Source: Pseudomonadota bacterium (GTDB taxonomy: Bacteria; Pseudomonadota; Alphaproteobacteria; Rhizobiales; Rhizobiaceae). From it: 16,373 nucleotides of DNA. The DNA is taken from the NCBI GenBank assembly GCA_023433855.1, contig JAEYTV010000253.1:1-16373 (forward strand), written 5' to 3'. Both the position numbers and the translations under genes were made by a program. The notes beneath the pieces are model-generated. The model did not search any database. It worked only from the letters and a program-made list of their open reading frames with translations, and was not told the origin of the DNA. Below, piece by piece: positions 1-7,472 of the stretch; positions within the stretch are counted from its first letter, which is position 1; every line of letters begins with the position of its first letter.

Positions 1-599
1 GGCTGGGGGGCGGGTGTGGGAAGATGGAAGGCGATGTCGGGGTACCGGCGGTCTGTGGAAACGTCCAGGCCGAGTGTTCTCATGAACTCCAGCGAGTAGT
101 CGTCGCGATAGGATCGGTAGGAGGCCATCTTCGCGGCTGATCGCAGGAACCACCGGCTCAGCCGCCCTTTGATCGGCCCGGCACCGATACTGACAAAGGC
201 AATGTCGGTCTTGCGCAGCCGGGCAACCAGGCACCAGCAAAAGATGACGAAAGGCCAGCCGAACGCCTTCTCCCCGAAATCATCGAGAATCCCGGTGCCC
301 GGTATTATCATCAGATCAATGCCGCCGAACTGTGTCAGGGCGGCGGGCAGCAGCCAGAGCCGCCGCGGCAGCTTGCCAAATAGCCGGTCCAGGGTCCGGG
401 ACCAACGGTTGACCCACGGAGGTCCTCCGACGCCGATGGAGGGTACGTCGTACCTCTCCTTGATCTCGGCGGGGTTCGAACAGATGCACAGCAGTTCGGC
501 ATCTGGCTGCAGCCGCCGCAGACATATCAGCATGGCCTCCAGCGAACCGTCATTTCCGGAATTCCCGGAACCGAATTGTCCGAGCAGGCTGATTTTCAT
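1..599 (-). CDS. Polysaccharide pyruvyl transferase family protein (3' end beyond window)
   Basis: Reading the reverse strand from an ATG at 599 gives 199 uninterrupted codons to the window edge, so the C-terminal part is missing. The protein begins MKISLLGQFGSGNSGNDGSL, a nucleotide-fold start with a glycine/asparagine-rich loop typical of the polysaccharide pyruvyl transferase family (PF04230, CsaB/WcaK/ExoV relatives). Later segments PGTGILDDFG (around residues 100-110) and FVSIGAGPI (around 135-145) match the conserved core of that family. Members transfer pyruvate from phosphoenolpyruvate to a sugar, forming a ketal that adds negative charge to surface polysaccharide; some act on other substrates. 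A strong Shine-Dalgarno (AGGAGG, complement of 611-616) lies 11 nt before the start. The gene is divergent from the glycosyltransferase at 884 and shares its upstream region. The family is clear; the substrate is not. Confidence 0.85.
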   Translation of the reverse strand, partial: MKISLLGQFGSGNSGNDGSLEAMLICLRRLQPDAELLCICSNPAEIKERYDVPSIGVGGPPWVNRWSRTLDRLFGKLPRRLWLLPAALTQFGGIDLMIIPGTGILDDFGEKAFGWPFVIFCWCLVARLRKTDIAFVSIGAGPIKGRLSRWFLRSAAKMASYRSYRDDYSLEFMRTLGLDVSTDRRYPDIAFHLPTPAPQ

Positions 600-883
600 C
601 GGGGCTCCGCCCTCCTGGAGCGCGGCTCGACGATTTCGAGCACGCCTGCGGCAACTCATATCCTGCGCCACGTGCGCGGAGACATATCGCCATTCGGAGG
701 ATGGAATACCCCAAACGAAGGGACGGGTTCTTCGTCACCCGTCGAACGACCGTGTCGGGTCGCCCACGGTCCGACTACCGCGCATTTGGCCTCCTTCTAG
801 TATCCGTGACGACAACTGAGGATTGCCGGGTCTACGAAGGACCGAGAGGTTATCTCGCACGGCTGCAAGAACGAGGGCCCCAC
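600..883. promoter_or_regulatory. Divergent intergenic region with two tandem inverted repeats
   Basis: This 284-bp stretch separates two divergent polysaccharide genes and should hold promoters in both directions. Two perfect 7-bp inverted repeats lie side by side: GACGGGT (722-728) with ACCCGTC (737-743), and GACCGTG (748-754) with CACGGTC (765-771). They could be operator half-sites or RNA hairpins in the plus-strand leader. I could not assign convincing -35/-10 boxes. The plus-strand frame is open back to 701, but its codons there do not resemble a glycosyltransferase start. Confidence 0.4.
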
Positions 884-2083
884 ATGAAGCTTGCCTATTT
901 CGTCCTGCCTCATATCGGCGGGACCTATTCCGTCTTCAAACATCTGCGCGCCGGCCTGTCTCTTTACGGAATCGAGGTCCAGTGGCTCGGCATCTGCCCT
1001 GATGGCTATGTGCTGCCGGCTTCCATGCAGGATGAGAGCGCCTTCGGTATGTCCCTTCCCATGCCGAAGACGCTCGATGAAAGGGGTTGTGCCAAGCGCT
1101 TGATTGCAGCCATCAGGAAGGAAGGGTTCGACGGGGTGATCGTCAACGTTCTCGGGGACAGGTTGCAGACCAACATCGCGCGATACCTGCCGGATGACAT
1201 CCTTCGGATCCTCGTTGTGCACAATATCACCCCCGGCACATATGCGGCGGCACGGTCAATCCGTGACCACGCCCATGTGACGATCGGCGTTTCCGAACGC
1301 TGTCGTGCAGATCTTGTAGAGCGCCATGGTTTCCCGACCGAACGCACCTTCGCTATTCCCAATGCTTTGGATGCGGCAGCATTCCGCCGGCATGAACGGG
1401 CTGGGACAAGCCCTGGCCCGGAGTTGAACGTTCTTTATGCGGGACGGATCGAGGATGCCTCGAAAGGCGTGCTGTGGCTTCGCGAGATCATGGACGGCTT
1501 GCCCGAAACGGCTTCGCTCACAGTCGTGGGCGATGGGCCCGACATGGCCCGGCTCAAGCGCAGGCTCGCCGGTCACGCCGGGCGGGTGCGCTATAGGGGG
1601 GCTGTTCCACTTGCCGAAATTCCGAGCATCATGTCGAGCCATGACGTATTGATCATGCCGTCACGCTTCGAGGGCCTCGGTATGACGTTGATCGAGGCAA
1701 TGGCGGGAGGCTGCGTACCGGTGGTTTCCCAGATCAGAGGGGTAACCGATGCGATTGTCGAACAGGGAAGGAACGGTTTCCTGTTCCCCATCGGGAACTA
1801 TACCGCTGCCACCAGTGCGATTGTGCGCCTGCACGGAGACCGCGATCTGATGGAGCGCATGTCGGTGGCGGCACGGGCGATGGCGATCAACCGCTACAAC
1901 ATCGAGAACATGGCCAGGCGCTACCATGAGGTGATCACTTCGCTCTCGACGACAAGGCCTTCACTTTCCCCCAGGCTTGATGTTGATTCCTGGTCCATAC
2001 CGTCCGGCCTGCGACCTGGTCTGAGGACTTATGTTCCACGCCCACTGAAAAACTGGCTACGCGTTGTACGCGAGCGGCTCTGA
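884..2083 (+). CDS. GT4-family glycosyltransferase
   Basis: The predicted cytoplasmic enzyme of 399 residues starts MKLAYFVLPHIGGTYSVFK at ATG 884; this is the first point where the frame reads as a GT-B N-terminal Rossmann strand, and the open frame upstream to 701 does not. The donor-binding half contains NVLYAGRIEDASKGVLWL, VVGDGPDMARLK and the signature E263-x7-E271 (EGLGMTLIEAMAGG), the pattern that contacts the nucleotide-sugar in GT4 retaining glycosyltransferases. Length is normal for GT4. It probably adds one sugar to the lipid-linked repeat unit. It is divergent from the pyruvyl transferase, and the next gene begins 4 bp after its stop. A weak GAGGG precedes the start. Donor and acceptor sugars cannot be read from sequence. 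Confidence 0.88.
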   Translation: MKLAYFVLPHIGGTYSVFKHLRAGLSLYGIEVQWLGICPDGYVLPASMQDESAFGMSLPMPKTLDERGCAKRLIAAIRKEGFDGVIVNVLGDRLQTNIARYLPDDILRILVVHNITPGTYAAARSIRDHAHVTIGVSERCRADLVERHGFPTERTFAIPNALDAAAFRRHERAGTSPGPELNVLYAGRIEDASKGVLWLREIMDGLPETASLTVVGDGPDMARLKRRLAGHAGRVRYRGAVPLAEIPSIMSSHDVLIMPSRFEGLGMTLIEAMAGGCVPVVSQIRGVTDAIVEQGRNGFLFPIGNYTAATSAIVRLHGDRDLMERMSVAARAMAINRYNIENMARRYHEVITSLSTTRPSLSPRLDVDSWSIPSGLRPGLRTYVPRPLKNWLRVVRERL

Positions 2084-2087
2084 AGCG

Positions 2088-3494
2088 ATGTCTGCGCAGC
2101 CGCAGGACACCTTCGGGCGGTGCAGTTACGCCCGGCCTAGTTTGAAACTGAGCGATACTGGTCGCCCGCAGCGTGGAAGCCGAACAGCCTTATTTGTCCT
2201 AACCTGGCTTCTGCTGGCTTCCGCGTCATGGCCGGGTGAGCCCGCTTTCCCATTGAGGCCCTCCGCCGGGCACCACTATCTGGAAGACCAGAAGGGTAAG
2301 CCTTTTCTACTTACGGGTGACAGTGCCTGGTCGTTGATTGCCGACGTCTCCACGGCCGACGCGGAGTTCTATCTGGATATTCGCAAGCGGCAAGGTTTCA
2401 ACACCGTCCTGACCTCGCTGATCGAGCATCAGTTTTCACGCAATGCTCCTGCAGATTTCTATGGCCAGCTCCCATTCGAAGATGTGAGTTTCGGCACACC
2501 GAATGAAGCCTATTTTGCCAGAGCCGAAGACATCATCCAGGCGGCCGCCCGCCGGAACATGATGGTCCTTCTGTGTCCCGCCTATCTTGGTGCTGGCGGT
2601 GGACCTGAAGGCTGGTACCTTGAGATGGTCGCTGCCGGACCCGAGAGGCTGAAGGCTTATGGACGGTATATTGGCCGCAGATTTGCAAGGTACAAAAACA
2701 TCATATGGTTGCAGGGGGGCGATTACGATCCGCATGACATGACGCTTGTGCCCGCTCTTGCGCAGGGTGTGGCCGAAGGCGATCCTGATGCGCTCCAGAC
2801 CATTCATGCCAATCGCGACACGGTCACCCACGTGCTGTGGAAGGGCGCGGACTGGCTGAAGATAGACACTGTCTACACCTATGACGACGTCGCCGACGTC
2901 GTGTTTGACCGTTTCCTGTCGGGGCCGCGGCGGCCCTTTTTCCTCATCGAGGGGAAATACGAGGGCGAACATGGTGTCGGTGATAGCGAGGCGCGCCTTA
3001 TTGCCTACAGCGCGCTCCTGTCGGGAGCGGGCGGTCAGATATACGGGAACAATCCGGTTTGGCACTTTGGCGGACCGGGGCTCTTTCAAGCGTCGGAGCC
3101 ATGGAAGCAGGCTTTGTCGAGCGCCGGAGCACGGAGCATCACAGCGCTTCAAAGCTTCTTTCTGGATCTGGAGTGGTGGAAGCTGAGGCCAGATCGGGGA
3201 TTGTTGCCGAACGTCGGTGAAGACGCGGACGGTGAGGCACTCGCGGCCGTGGATGTCGAAGGCAGGTTTGCCGTCATCTATGCTCGCGATCTCAACAGAC
3301 TCGCGCTCGACCTGAACAACCTTTCGCCAGGGACCAAGACACTTCGATGGTACGATCCATCGAGCGGTTCATTCCTGAACACCATCCACCAGTTCCGGAC
3401 GGACGGGATTCAGCATGTGGCGCTGCCTCAGCAACCAAATGGCGGCGGATTCCGCGACTGGGTCGGGCTGCTTTCGATCAGTCCAGGGCCTTAG
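2088..3494 (+). CDS. Exported DUF4038 / GH140-like glycoside hydrolase
   Basis: This 468-residue protein starts at ATG 2088; a TTG at 2064 inside the previous gene is less likely. After a basic stretch of about 35 residues a hydrophobic segment (TALFVLTWLLLASAS) looks like a signal peptide, so the enzyme probably acts outside the inner membrane. The mature part matches DUF4038 (PF13204): GKPFLLTGDSAWSL, then IIWLQGGDYD with D212, then PFFLIEGKYE with E288. An acidic pair at these places serves as catalytic residues in GH140 apiosidases. The C-terminal 90 residues (ARDLNRLALDL, RWYDPSSGSF) resemble the PF12904 beta domain that normally follows DUF4038. Within this locus it most likely trims or releases the polysaccharide made by its neighbours. 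Apiosidase activity itself is not implied. The long region before the hydrophobic core is unusual for a signal peptide. Confidence 0.82.
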   Translation: MSAQPQDTFGRCSYARPSLKLSDTGRPQRGSRTALFVLTWLLLASASWPGEPAFPLRPSAGHHYLEDQKGKPFLLTGDSAWSLIADVSTADAEFYLDIRKRQGFNTVLTSLIEHQFSRNAPADFYGQLPFEDVSFGTPNEAYFARAEDIIQAAARRNMMVLLCPAYLGAGGGPEGWYLEMVAAGPERLKAYGRYIGRRFARYKNIIWLQGGDYDPHDMTLVPALAQGVAEGDPDALQTIHANRDTVTHVLWKGADWLKIDTVYTYDDVADVVFDRFLSGPRRPFFLIEGKYEGEHGVGDSEARLIAYSALLSGAGGQIYGNNPVWHFGGPGLFQASEPWKQALSSAGARSITALQSFFLDLEWWKLRPDRGLLPNVGEDADGEALAAVDVEGRFAVIYARDLNRLALDLNNLSPGTKTLRWYDPSSGSFLNTIHQFRTDGIQHVALPQQPNGGGFRDWVGLLSISPGP

Positions 3495-3731
3495 CGCTGC
3501 GGCTGCTGGCCACGGTGCTCTCCGAGTGCCTGTTCTTCCCCTCCTACTTCTTTCTGATGTGCAAGGGACTGCGGATGACCATGAGAGTAGGTCGGGTGTT
3601 CACTACCCTCTCCCTTTGGCCGAGCCCCTCGCGCCATTTGCGCGCGTACCTTCGACAGTGAAGGCTTTCTACAATCAGCTCAAACCTAGGCGCGCGTTTG
3701 GCCGCGCCGTCTGTGACATCGGGGGTCAAGC
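3495..3731 (+). promoter_or_regulatory. Intergenic gap with GC-rich inverted repeat
   Basis: A 237-bp gap interrupts an otherwise tightly packed plus-strand series. The perfect arms GGCGCG (3689-3694) and CGCGCC (3703-3708) flank an 8-nt loop and end about 23 bp before the WecA-like start; no T-run follows, so it is not a standard intrinsic terminator. A TACAAT at 3670-3675 resembles a -10 box but has no well-spaced -35. The gap may hold an internal promoter for the WecA-to-acetyltransferase genes. Confidence 0.3.
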
Positions 3732-4883
3732 ATGTCCGGATTACTTGTCCATGCTATCGCAACGTTCGTCTTGAGTGTCTCGCTCGTTATCGTCCTTCGT
3801 CGGTTGACTATATCTCTTCAGCTTGTCGATCGCCCCGACTCGATCAGGAAGCGGCACAAGGGGGCCGTTCCCCTGTGCGGGGGCATGGCAATCTTCGCCG
3901 GCTTCGGCATCGTGTCTTTCGCGTCCGGGGTAGACGACGTGCTCGGGTTGAATTTCTGGCTCGCGCTGGTGGTCATTCTGCTGATGGGAGTGGTAGACGA
4001 CCGTCGCCCGCTCCCCGCTGTCGGACGACTTGCAATGCAACTCGTCATGGCGGTTGCATTGGTGGGAGGTGCCAACATCGGATCCCTTTCGGTCGGCGTG
4101 CTCTTCTCCCATAACGCGGAACTTTTTCTCCCGTTATTCTTTGCCATCGGCGTCCTCTTCGTGACCGGCTTGGTCAATTCCTGGAACATGCTCGACGGCG
4201 TTGACGGCCTTGCAGGAGGGACCGCCCTCGTCACGCTGGTATGGCTTATGCTCGCGGCAAGCTTCTCGGACATGACATGGCTCATCCCGCCGCTGCAGGC
4301 CCTCATGGTATGTCTTTGTGCGTTCCTCGTCTTCAACATGCGAAGCCCGTGGCGAGCCCGAGCAACCGTTTTCCTGGGCGATGCCGGCAGTACGGCGCTC
4401 GGCGCGGCGATCGCGTACGTCATTCTTCTTCTTGCAACAGACAGCATCGCGGTAACCTTCCCGGCGTTGCTCTGGATTGTCATCCTCCCTGTCACGGATA
4501 CGCTGAGCCTCATCGTCAGGCGTCTCCTGGCGGGACGCAGCCCCATGTCCGCAGACCGCTGGCACCTCCACCACCTGCTGCTGGATTACGGCCTGACGCC
4601 GGCTGCCACGACCAATACCCTGATGGTCGTGTCCACGCTCTGCGGTGGCATCGGTTACTTCGGGATCCGGACGCAAGTACCGGGAGAGGTCATGGCGGTC
4701 ATGCTGATCGTGCCGATCGCCCTCCATACCCTGTTCGTGCTGGCCGCCACGGGCGCCCTGTCCAAGATCCTGTTCCATCGGCCGGCGTTTGGCCTGCAGG
4801 CGACGCATCCGGAAACGCTCGGTAGTGTCACGGGCGTGACGCGCCTGTCGACGCCAGCCAACCAAGCTTTGAAGAATGAGTGA
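3732..4883 (+). CDS. WecA/MraY-type undecaprenyl-phosphate sugar-1-phosphate transferase
   Basis: This 383-residue polytopic inner-membrane enzyme belongs to glycosyltransferase family 4 in Pfam terms (PF00953), which moves a sugar-1-phosphate from a UDP-sugar to undecaprenyl phosphate and so starts polysaccharide repeat-unit synthesis. Visible family marks, in order: VDRPDSIRKRHKGAVPLCGG after the first membrane segment; the D89-D90 pair in GVVDDRRPL (Mg/substrate site); NMLDGVDGLAGG with D155 and D158; FLGDAGSTALG; and the cytoplasmic loop RWHLHHLLL with H278, H280 and H281, the WecA-type HIHH-like motif. About ten hydrophobic segments are spread along the chain, as expected. Start ATG 3732 is preceded by GGGGGT. 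The last codons overlap the first possible start of the next gene. It is WecA-like rather than MraY because of the histidine motif; the sugar (often GlcNAc or a relative) is inferred. Confidence 0.9.
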   Translation: MSGLLVHAIATFVLSVSLVIVLRRLTISLQLVDRPDSIRKRHKGAVPLCGGMAIFAGFGIVSFASGVDDVLGLNFWLALVVILLMGVVDDRRPLPAVGRLAMQLVMAVALVGGANIGSLSVGVLFSHNAELFLPLFFAIGVLFVTGLVNSWNMLDGVDGLAGGTALVTLVWLMLAASFSDMTWLIPPLQALMVCLCAFLVFNMRSPWRARATVFLGDAGSTALGAAIAYVILLLATDSIAVTFPALLWIVILPVTDTLSLIVRRLLAGRSPMSADRWHLHHLLLDYGLTPAATTNTLMVVSTLCGGIGYFGIRTQVPGEVMAVMLIVPIALHTLFVLAATGALSKILFHRPAFGLQATHPETLGSVTGVTRLSTPANQALKNE

Positions 4884-4890
4884 GGACGTC

Positions 4891-5589
4891 ATGAAGAAGG
4901 CGCCTGTTCGCCAGCTGTCTTCGGTGCCCGTCATAAGACAGGTGAGCGTGCGAGGAACTCGTTCCAGCAGGGCCGGGGAACTCGTATCAGTCCTGGGATA
5001 TGCAGGGTTTGTGGTGGCGGCGGCGGCAGGTATCTACCTGGCCGCCGTGATTGCCGCGGGTTTCCTGCTCGTCAAGAAGGACGTGCCTGAAATTGCGGAT
5101 GCGATCGTAGTGCTGGGAGGGGATGGGCGACCGCGCGCGGAGCGGGCTGCAGCCCTTTGGAATGAAGGGTTCGCACCGTCTATCTTGGTGACTGGTTACG
5201 GGGACTGCAATTTTATCCGGACGAGCCTTATCGGAGAGGGAGTCGACCCCGCGGCGATCACTACCGAGTGCCTTTCCCGAAGCACCTGGGACAACGCAAG
5301 GTTCTCTAGGCCGGTGCTTGCCGGAATGAGGGTCCAGAGGGCAATCCTTGTGACCAGTTGGTTCCATTCCCGTCGGGCAGTGACGCGGTTCCGGTCGTTC
5401 ATGCCCGGTATCCACTGGATGTCGGTTCCCGCCGAAAGAACGAAGACCTATCAGGAGCTTGTGCTCGATGCCGACGGCGTTCAGATCCTGAAGGAATATG
5501 TAAAGATCGTCGCCTATGATTTGCGGAGCCGCATCTTCGCAGAGACCGGCGCCGACGGTGCCGCGCCGAAGACGGGCCGGCTGCCATGA
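4891..5589 (+). CDS. YdcF/SanA/ElyC-like DUF218 membrane-anchored protein
   Basis: A 232-residue protein if translation begins at ATG 4891, which has GAGG (4882-4885) at good spacing; ATG 4876 would overlap the upstream gene by 8 nt but lacks a clear ribosome site. One hydrophobic segment (residues about 30-56) anchors it, leaving a DUF218 (PF02698) domain. Characteristic parts are DAIVVLGGDGRPRAERAAAL (from D70), ILVTGYGD, a central STWDNARFS and VTSWFHSRRA (from T155), followed by the arginine-rich strand seen across the family. The biochemical activity of DUF218 proteins is poorly known; E. coli ElyC and SanA affect envelope integrity and undecaprenyl-phosphate-linked pathways. Its place between the WecA-like and Wzy-like genes, with an ATGA overlap to the latter, suggests a role in lipid-carrier or polymer handling. 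Confidence 0.82.
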   Translation: MKKAPVRQLSSVPVIRQVSVRGTRSSRAGELVSVLGYAGFVVAAAAGIYLAAVIAAGFLLVKKDVPEIADAIVVLGGDGRPRAERAAALWNEGFAPSILVTGYGDCNFIRTSLIGEGVDPAAITTECLSRSTWDNARFSRPVLAGMRVQRAILVTSWFHSRRAVTRFRSFMPGIHWMSVPAERTKTYQELVLDADGVQILKEYVKIVAYDLRSRIFAETGADGAAPKTGRLP

Positions 5590-6860
5590 GCATGTTTCTC
5601 GTCTCCTGCCTTGTTGGCAGTACCCTGCTTCTGCTTGCCTGGGGTATGTTACGGCCCGAAAGGATATACGAGTTTCCGTTTCTGACGGGTGTCATCACAT
5701 TCGCCTTCATTCTGCCGCAGATCCCCGGCCTCGCGACCGATAGTTTCCTGCCGGCAGGGGCGTTCGCCAGAACAGCAATATTCATGATGATGTGCCTGTT
5801 CATGTGCTGGTGGGGATGGCGTGAGAAAGCAAAACCCTTGTCGTTCTTCCGCATCGACTTCGACGAAACCCGTCTGTTGATCGTCGCGTTGATCCTTTCA
5901 GCCACCGGCGCCTATTTCTACTTCAAGCTCAGTCGTCTTCCGGGGGAACTGACGATTGCGGTGCAGATGACCGGCGTCCCGGTCGTGTACGTCTTCTTCT
6001 CCCGCCTCCTGAGCTACGGCCTGGCAATTGCCGCGCTGTGCATTGCGCGACGGTTTTCCTGGTTGAGCCTCGCCATTCTTGTTTTCGATCTCCTTTTCTA
6101 TCTGGATCGCATCATCATCACCGGCAAACGGGCCGAAGCGATCGAGCTCGTGATGATCTTCGCGCTGGCATGGTGGTTTTACAGGGGAAGAACGATCCCG
6201 CGCACGGCCATCCTTGCCGGGATCGTTCTTGGCACGCTGTCTATGAACAGCATGGGGGACTACCGCGCCATCACGAAGGCCAACTCAACGCCCGTGTGGG
6301 ATGACATCCGGCGGATCGATGTTGTCGGCAACCTCGAGAAGGTGATGCGGGACGGTGGTGACGAGATGCGCAACGCGATCTTCAGAATCAACAATGCCGC
6401 CACCGAGTTGAAGTTCGATTATGGAAAGTTCCACTGGAACCGCCTTGTCTTCAACTTCGTACCGGCGCAGCTAGTCGGCGCCGACGTCAAGCAGCGCTTC
6501 ATGCTTCCAGAGCCGGAAATGGCTAGAGACTACAATCCCGTCGTCGGCACGACGGAGACGGGCATGGCCGATGCCTTTCAGTCATTCTGGTACCTGGGAG
6601 CCCTCAAGTTCCTGCTTCTTGCGTACATCGTCCGCCGGATCTGGGTTACGGCCAACGGGGGCGAGTTCGCGGCGCAGTTCACATACGTGCTCTCGATAAT
6701 TCCTTCCATGCACGCCGTTTCCCATCAGACGGACTGGGTACTGATGGTATGGGTGCACATGCTGATGTTTGCGGCACCAGCGCTCTTTTTTGCAGTTATT
6801 CCGGCCGGCAGCCGCAGCCGATATCGAACGATTTCTTTTTCGCAGCCGACGGGAAGCTAA
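5586..6860 (+). CDS. Wzy-like polysaccharide polymerase (polytopic membrane protein)
   Basis: This 424-residue, strongly hydrophobic protein starts within the stop of the previous gene (ATGA, 5586-5589), so translation is probably coupled. Roughly ten membrane segments are visible, with one long hydrophilic stretch around residues 218-335 (starting NSMGDYRAI) before the last hydrophobic helices. That layout, the motif GKRAEAIELVM just before a membrane segment, and the position between initiation and decoration genes fit O-antigen/exopolysaccharide polymerases, which join lipid-linked repeat units in the periplasm. Such proteins diverge quickly and carry few invariant residues, so the call rests on topology and context as much as on motifs. 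A flippase is the main alternative, but Wzx proteins usually have 12-14 evenly packed helices with no loop this large. Confidence 0.72.
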   Translation: MSMFLVSCLVGSTLLLLAWGMLRPERIYEFPFLTGVITFAFILPQIPGLATDSFLPAGAFARTAIFMMMCLFMCWWGWREKAKPLSFFRIDFDETRLLIVALILSATGAYFYFKLSRLPGELTIAVQMTGVPVVYVFFSRLLSYGLAIAALCIARRFSWLSLAILVFDLLFYLDRIIITGKRAEAIELVMIFALAWWFYRGRTIPRTAILAGIVLGTLSMNSMGDYRAITKANSTPVWDDIRRIDVVGNLEKVMRDGGDEMRNAIFRINNAATELKFDYGKFHWNRLVFNFVPAQLVGADVKQRFMLPEPEMARDYNPVVGTTETGMADAFQSFWYLGALKFLLLAYIVRRIWVTANGGEFAAQFTYVLSIIPSMHAVSHQTDWVLMVWVHMLMFAAPALFFAVIPAGSRSRYRTISFSQPTGS

Positions 6861-6863
6861 GCG

Positions 6864-7472
6864 ATGCTCTCACGATACGACGACCCTGCGTTCAAGCACT
6901 CCACCATACCACTACCCCGGTTCGGCGGTCCGACATTCGCTCTGCGGTTCCGCTTGAAGCGCCTCGGGTGGATGGTTGTCTGGAAGCTGATGGCTGCCTG
7001 GACTCCACCACCTTGCCGGCGCTGGCGCAATTTCCTGCTGCGCAGTTTTGGTGCACAAATCGATCCGGATGCCACCGTCCACTCAAAGGCTGTCATCTGG
7101 TGGCCGGGGCATCTGGCGATGGAGCGTTACTCTTCGATAGGACCGGGGGTGATATGCTACAATGTCGACAGGATCACGATCCGCGAGTTTGCCTCTGTCT
7201 CCCAGCGCGCCCATCTTTGCACAGGCTCGCACGACATACAGGATAGCGCCTTTCCGCTCCTGAAGAAGCCGATCGTCGTCGAGGCGAATGCATGGGTGGC
7301 CGCTGAAGCCTTCGTCGGGCCGGGTGTCGTCGTGGGGGAGGGCGCCGTGCTCGGGGCCCGCGGCGTGGCTGCCAAGAGCCTTCACCCCTGGACCGTGTAT
7401 GTGGGTAACCCGGCGAAGGCGGTCAGCCGTCGTTCGCCGACGGCTGCAGCCTCTCATGCGCTGAGGCGGTAG
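6864..7472 (+). CDS. WcaF-like left-handed beta-helix acyltransferase
   Basis: This 202-residue protein starts 3 nt after the Wzy-like stop, with GGGAAG (6851-6856) inside that gene as ribosome site. Residues from about 75 onward form hexapeptide-like repeats (ATVHSKAVIWWPG, YSSIGPGVICYN, EAFVGPGVVVGEGAVLGARG) of the left-handed beta-helix acyltransferase fold. The short motif CTGSHDI supplies the conserved histidine used as base, and the ending VYVGNPAKAV is typical of WcaF/NodL/LacA-group enzymes. The likely reaction is transfer of an acetyl group from acetyl-CoA to a sugar of the repeat unit, in the cytoplasm. The N-terminal 70 residues, rich in basic and tryptophan residues (WMVVWKLMAAW), match the extension found in WcaF-like proteins. 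The last 19 nt overlap the end of the opposing glycosyltransferase. Confidence 0.85.
   Translation: MLSRYDDPAFKHSTIPLPRFGGPTFALRFRLKRLGWMVVWKLMAAWTPPPCRRWRNFLLRSFGAQIDPDATVHSKAVIWWPGHLAMERYSSIGPGVICYNVDRITIREFASVSQRAHLCTGSHDIQDSAFPLLKKPIVVEANAWVAAEAFVGPGVVVGEGAVLGARGVAAKSLHPWTVYVGNPAKAVSRRSPTAAASHALRR

Noticed and set aside
169..819. 216-codon plus-strand open frame
   Set aside because: It lies opposite the pyruvyl transferase, is serine/arginine/proline-rich with no domain, and the minus-strand frame is clearly the coding one.
701..883. N-terminal extension of the first plus-strand glycosyltransferase (open frame from 701)
   Set aside because: The 61 added residues lack glycosyltransferase character, and the normal GT-B start MKLAYFVLP begins at 884.
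3651..3675. TTCGAC ... TACAAT as a promoter for the WecA-like gene
   Set aside because: The spacing is 13 bp, too short for a standard sigma-70-type promoter.
4134..4934. Long minus-strand open frames opposite the WecA-like gene
   Set aside because: Composition (arginine, histidine, glutamate-rich, no hydrophobic core) is that of a reverse-strand shadow; the plus-strand protein has all WecA motifs.
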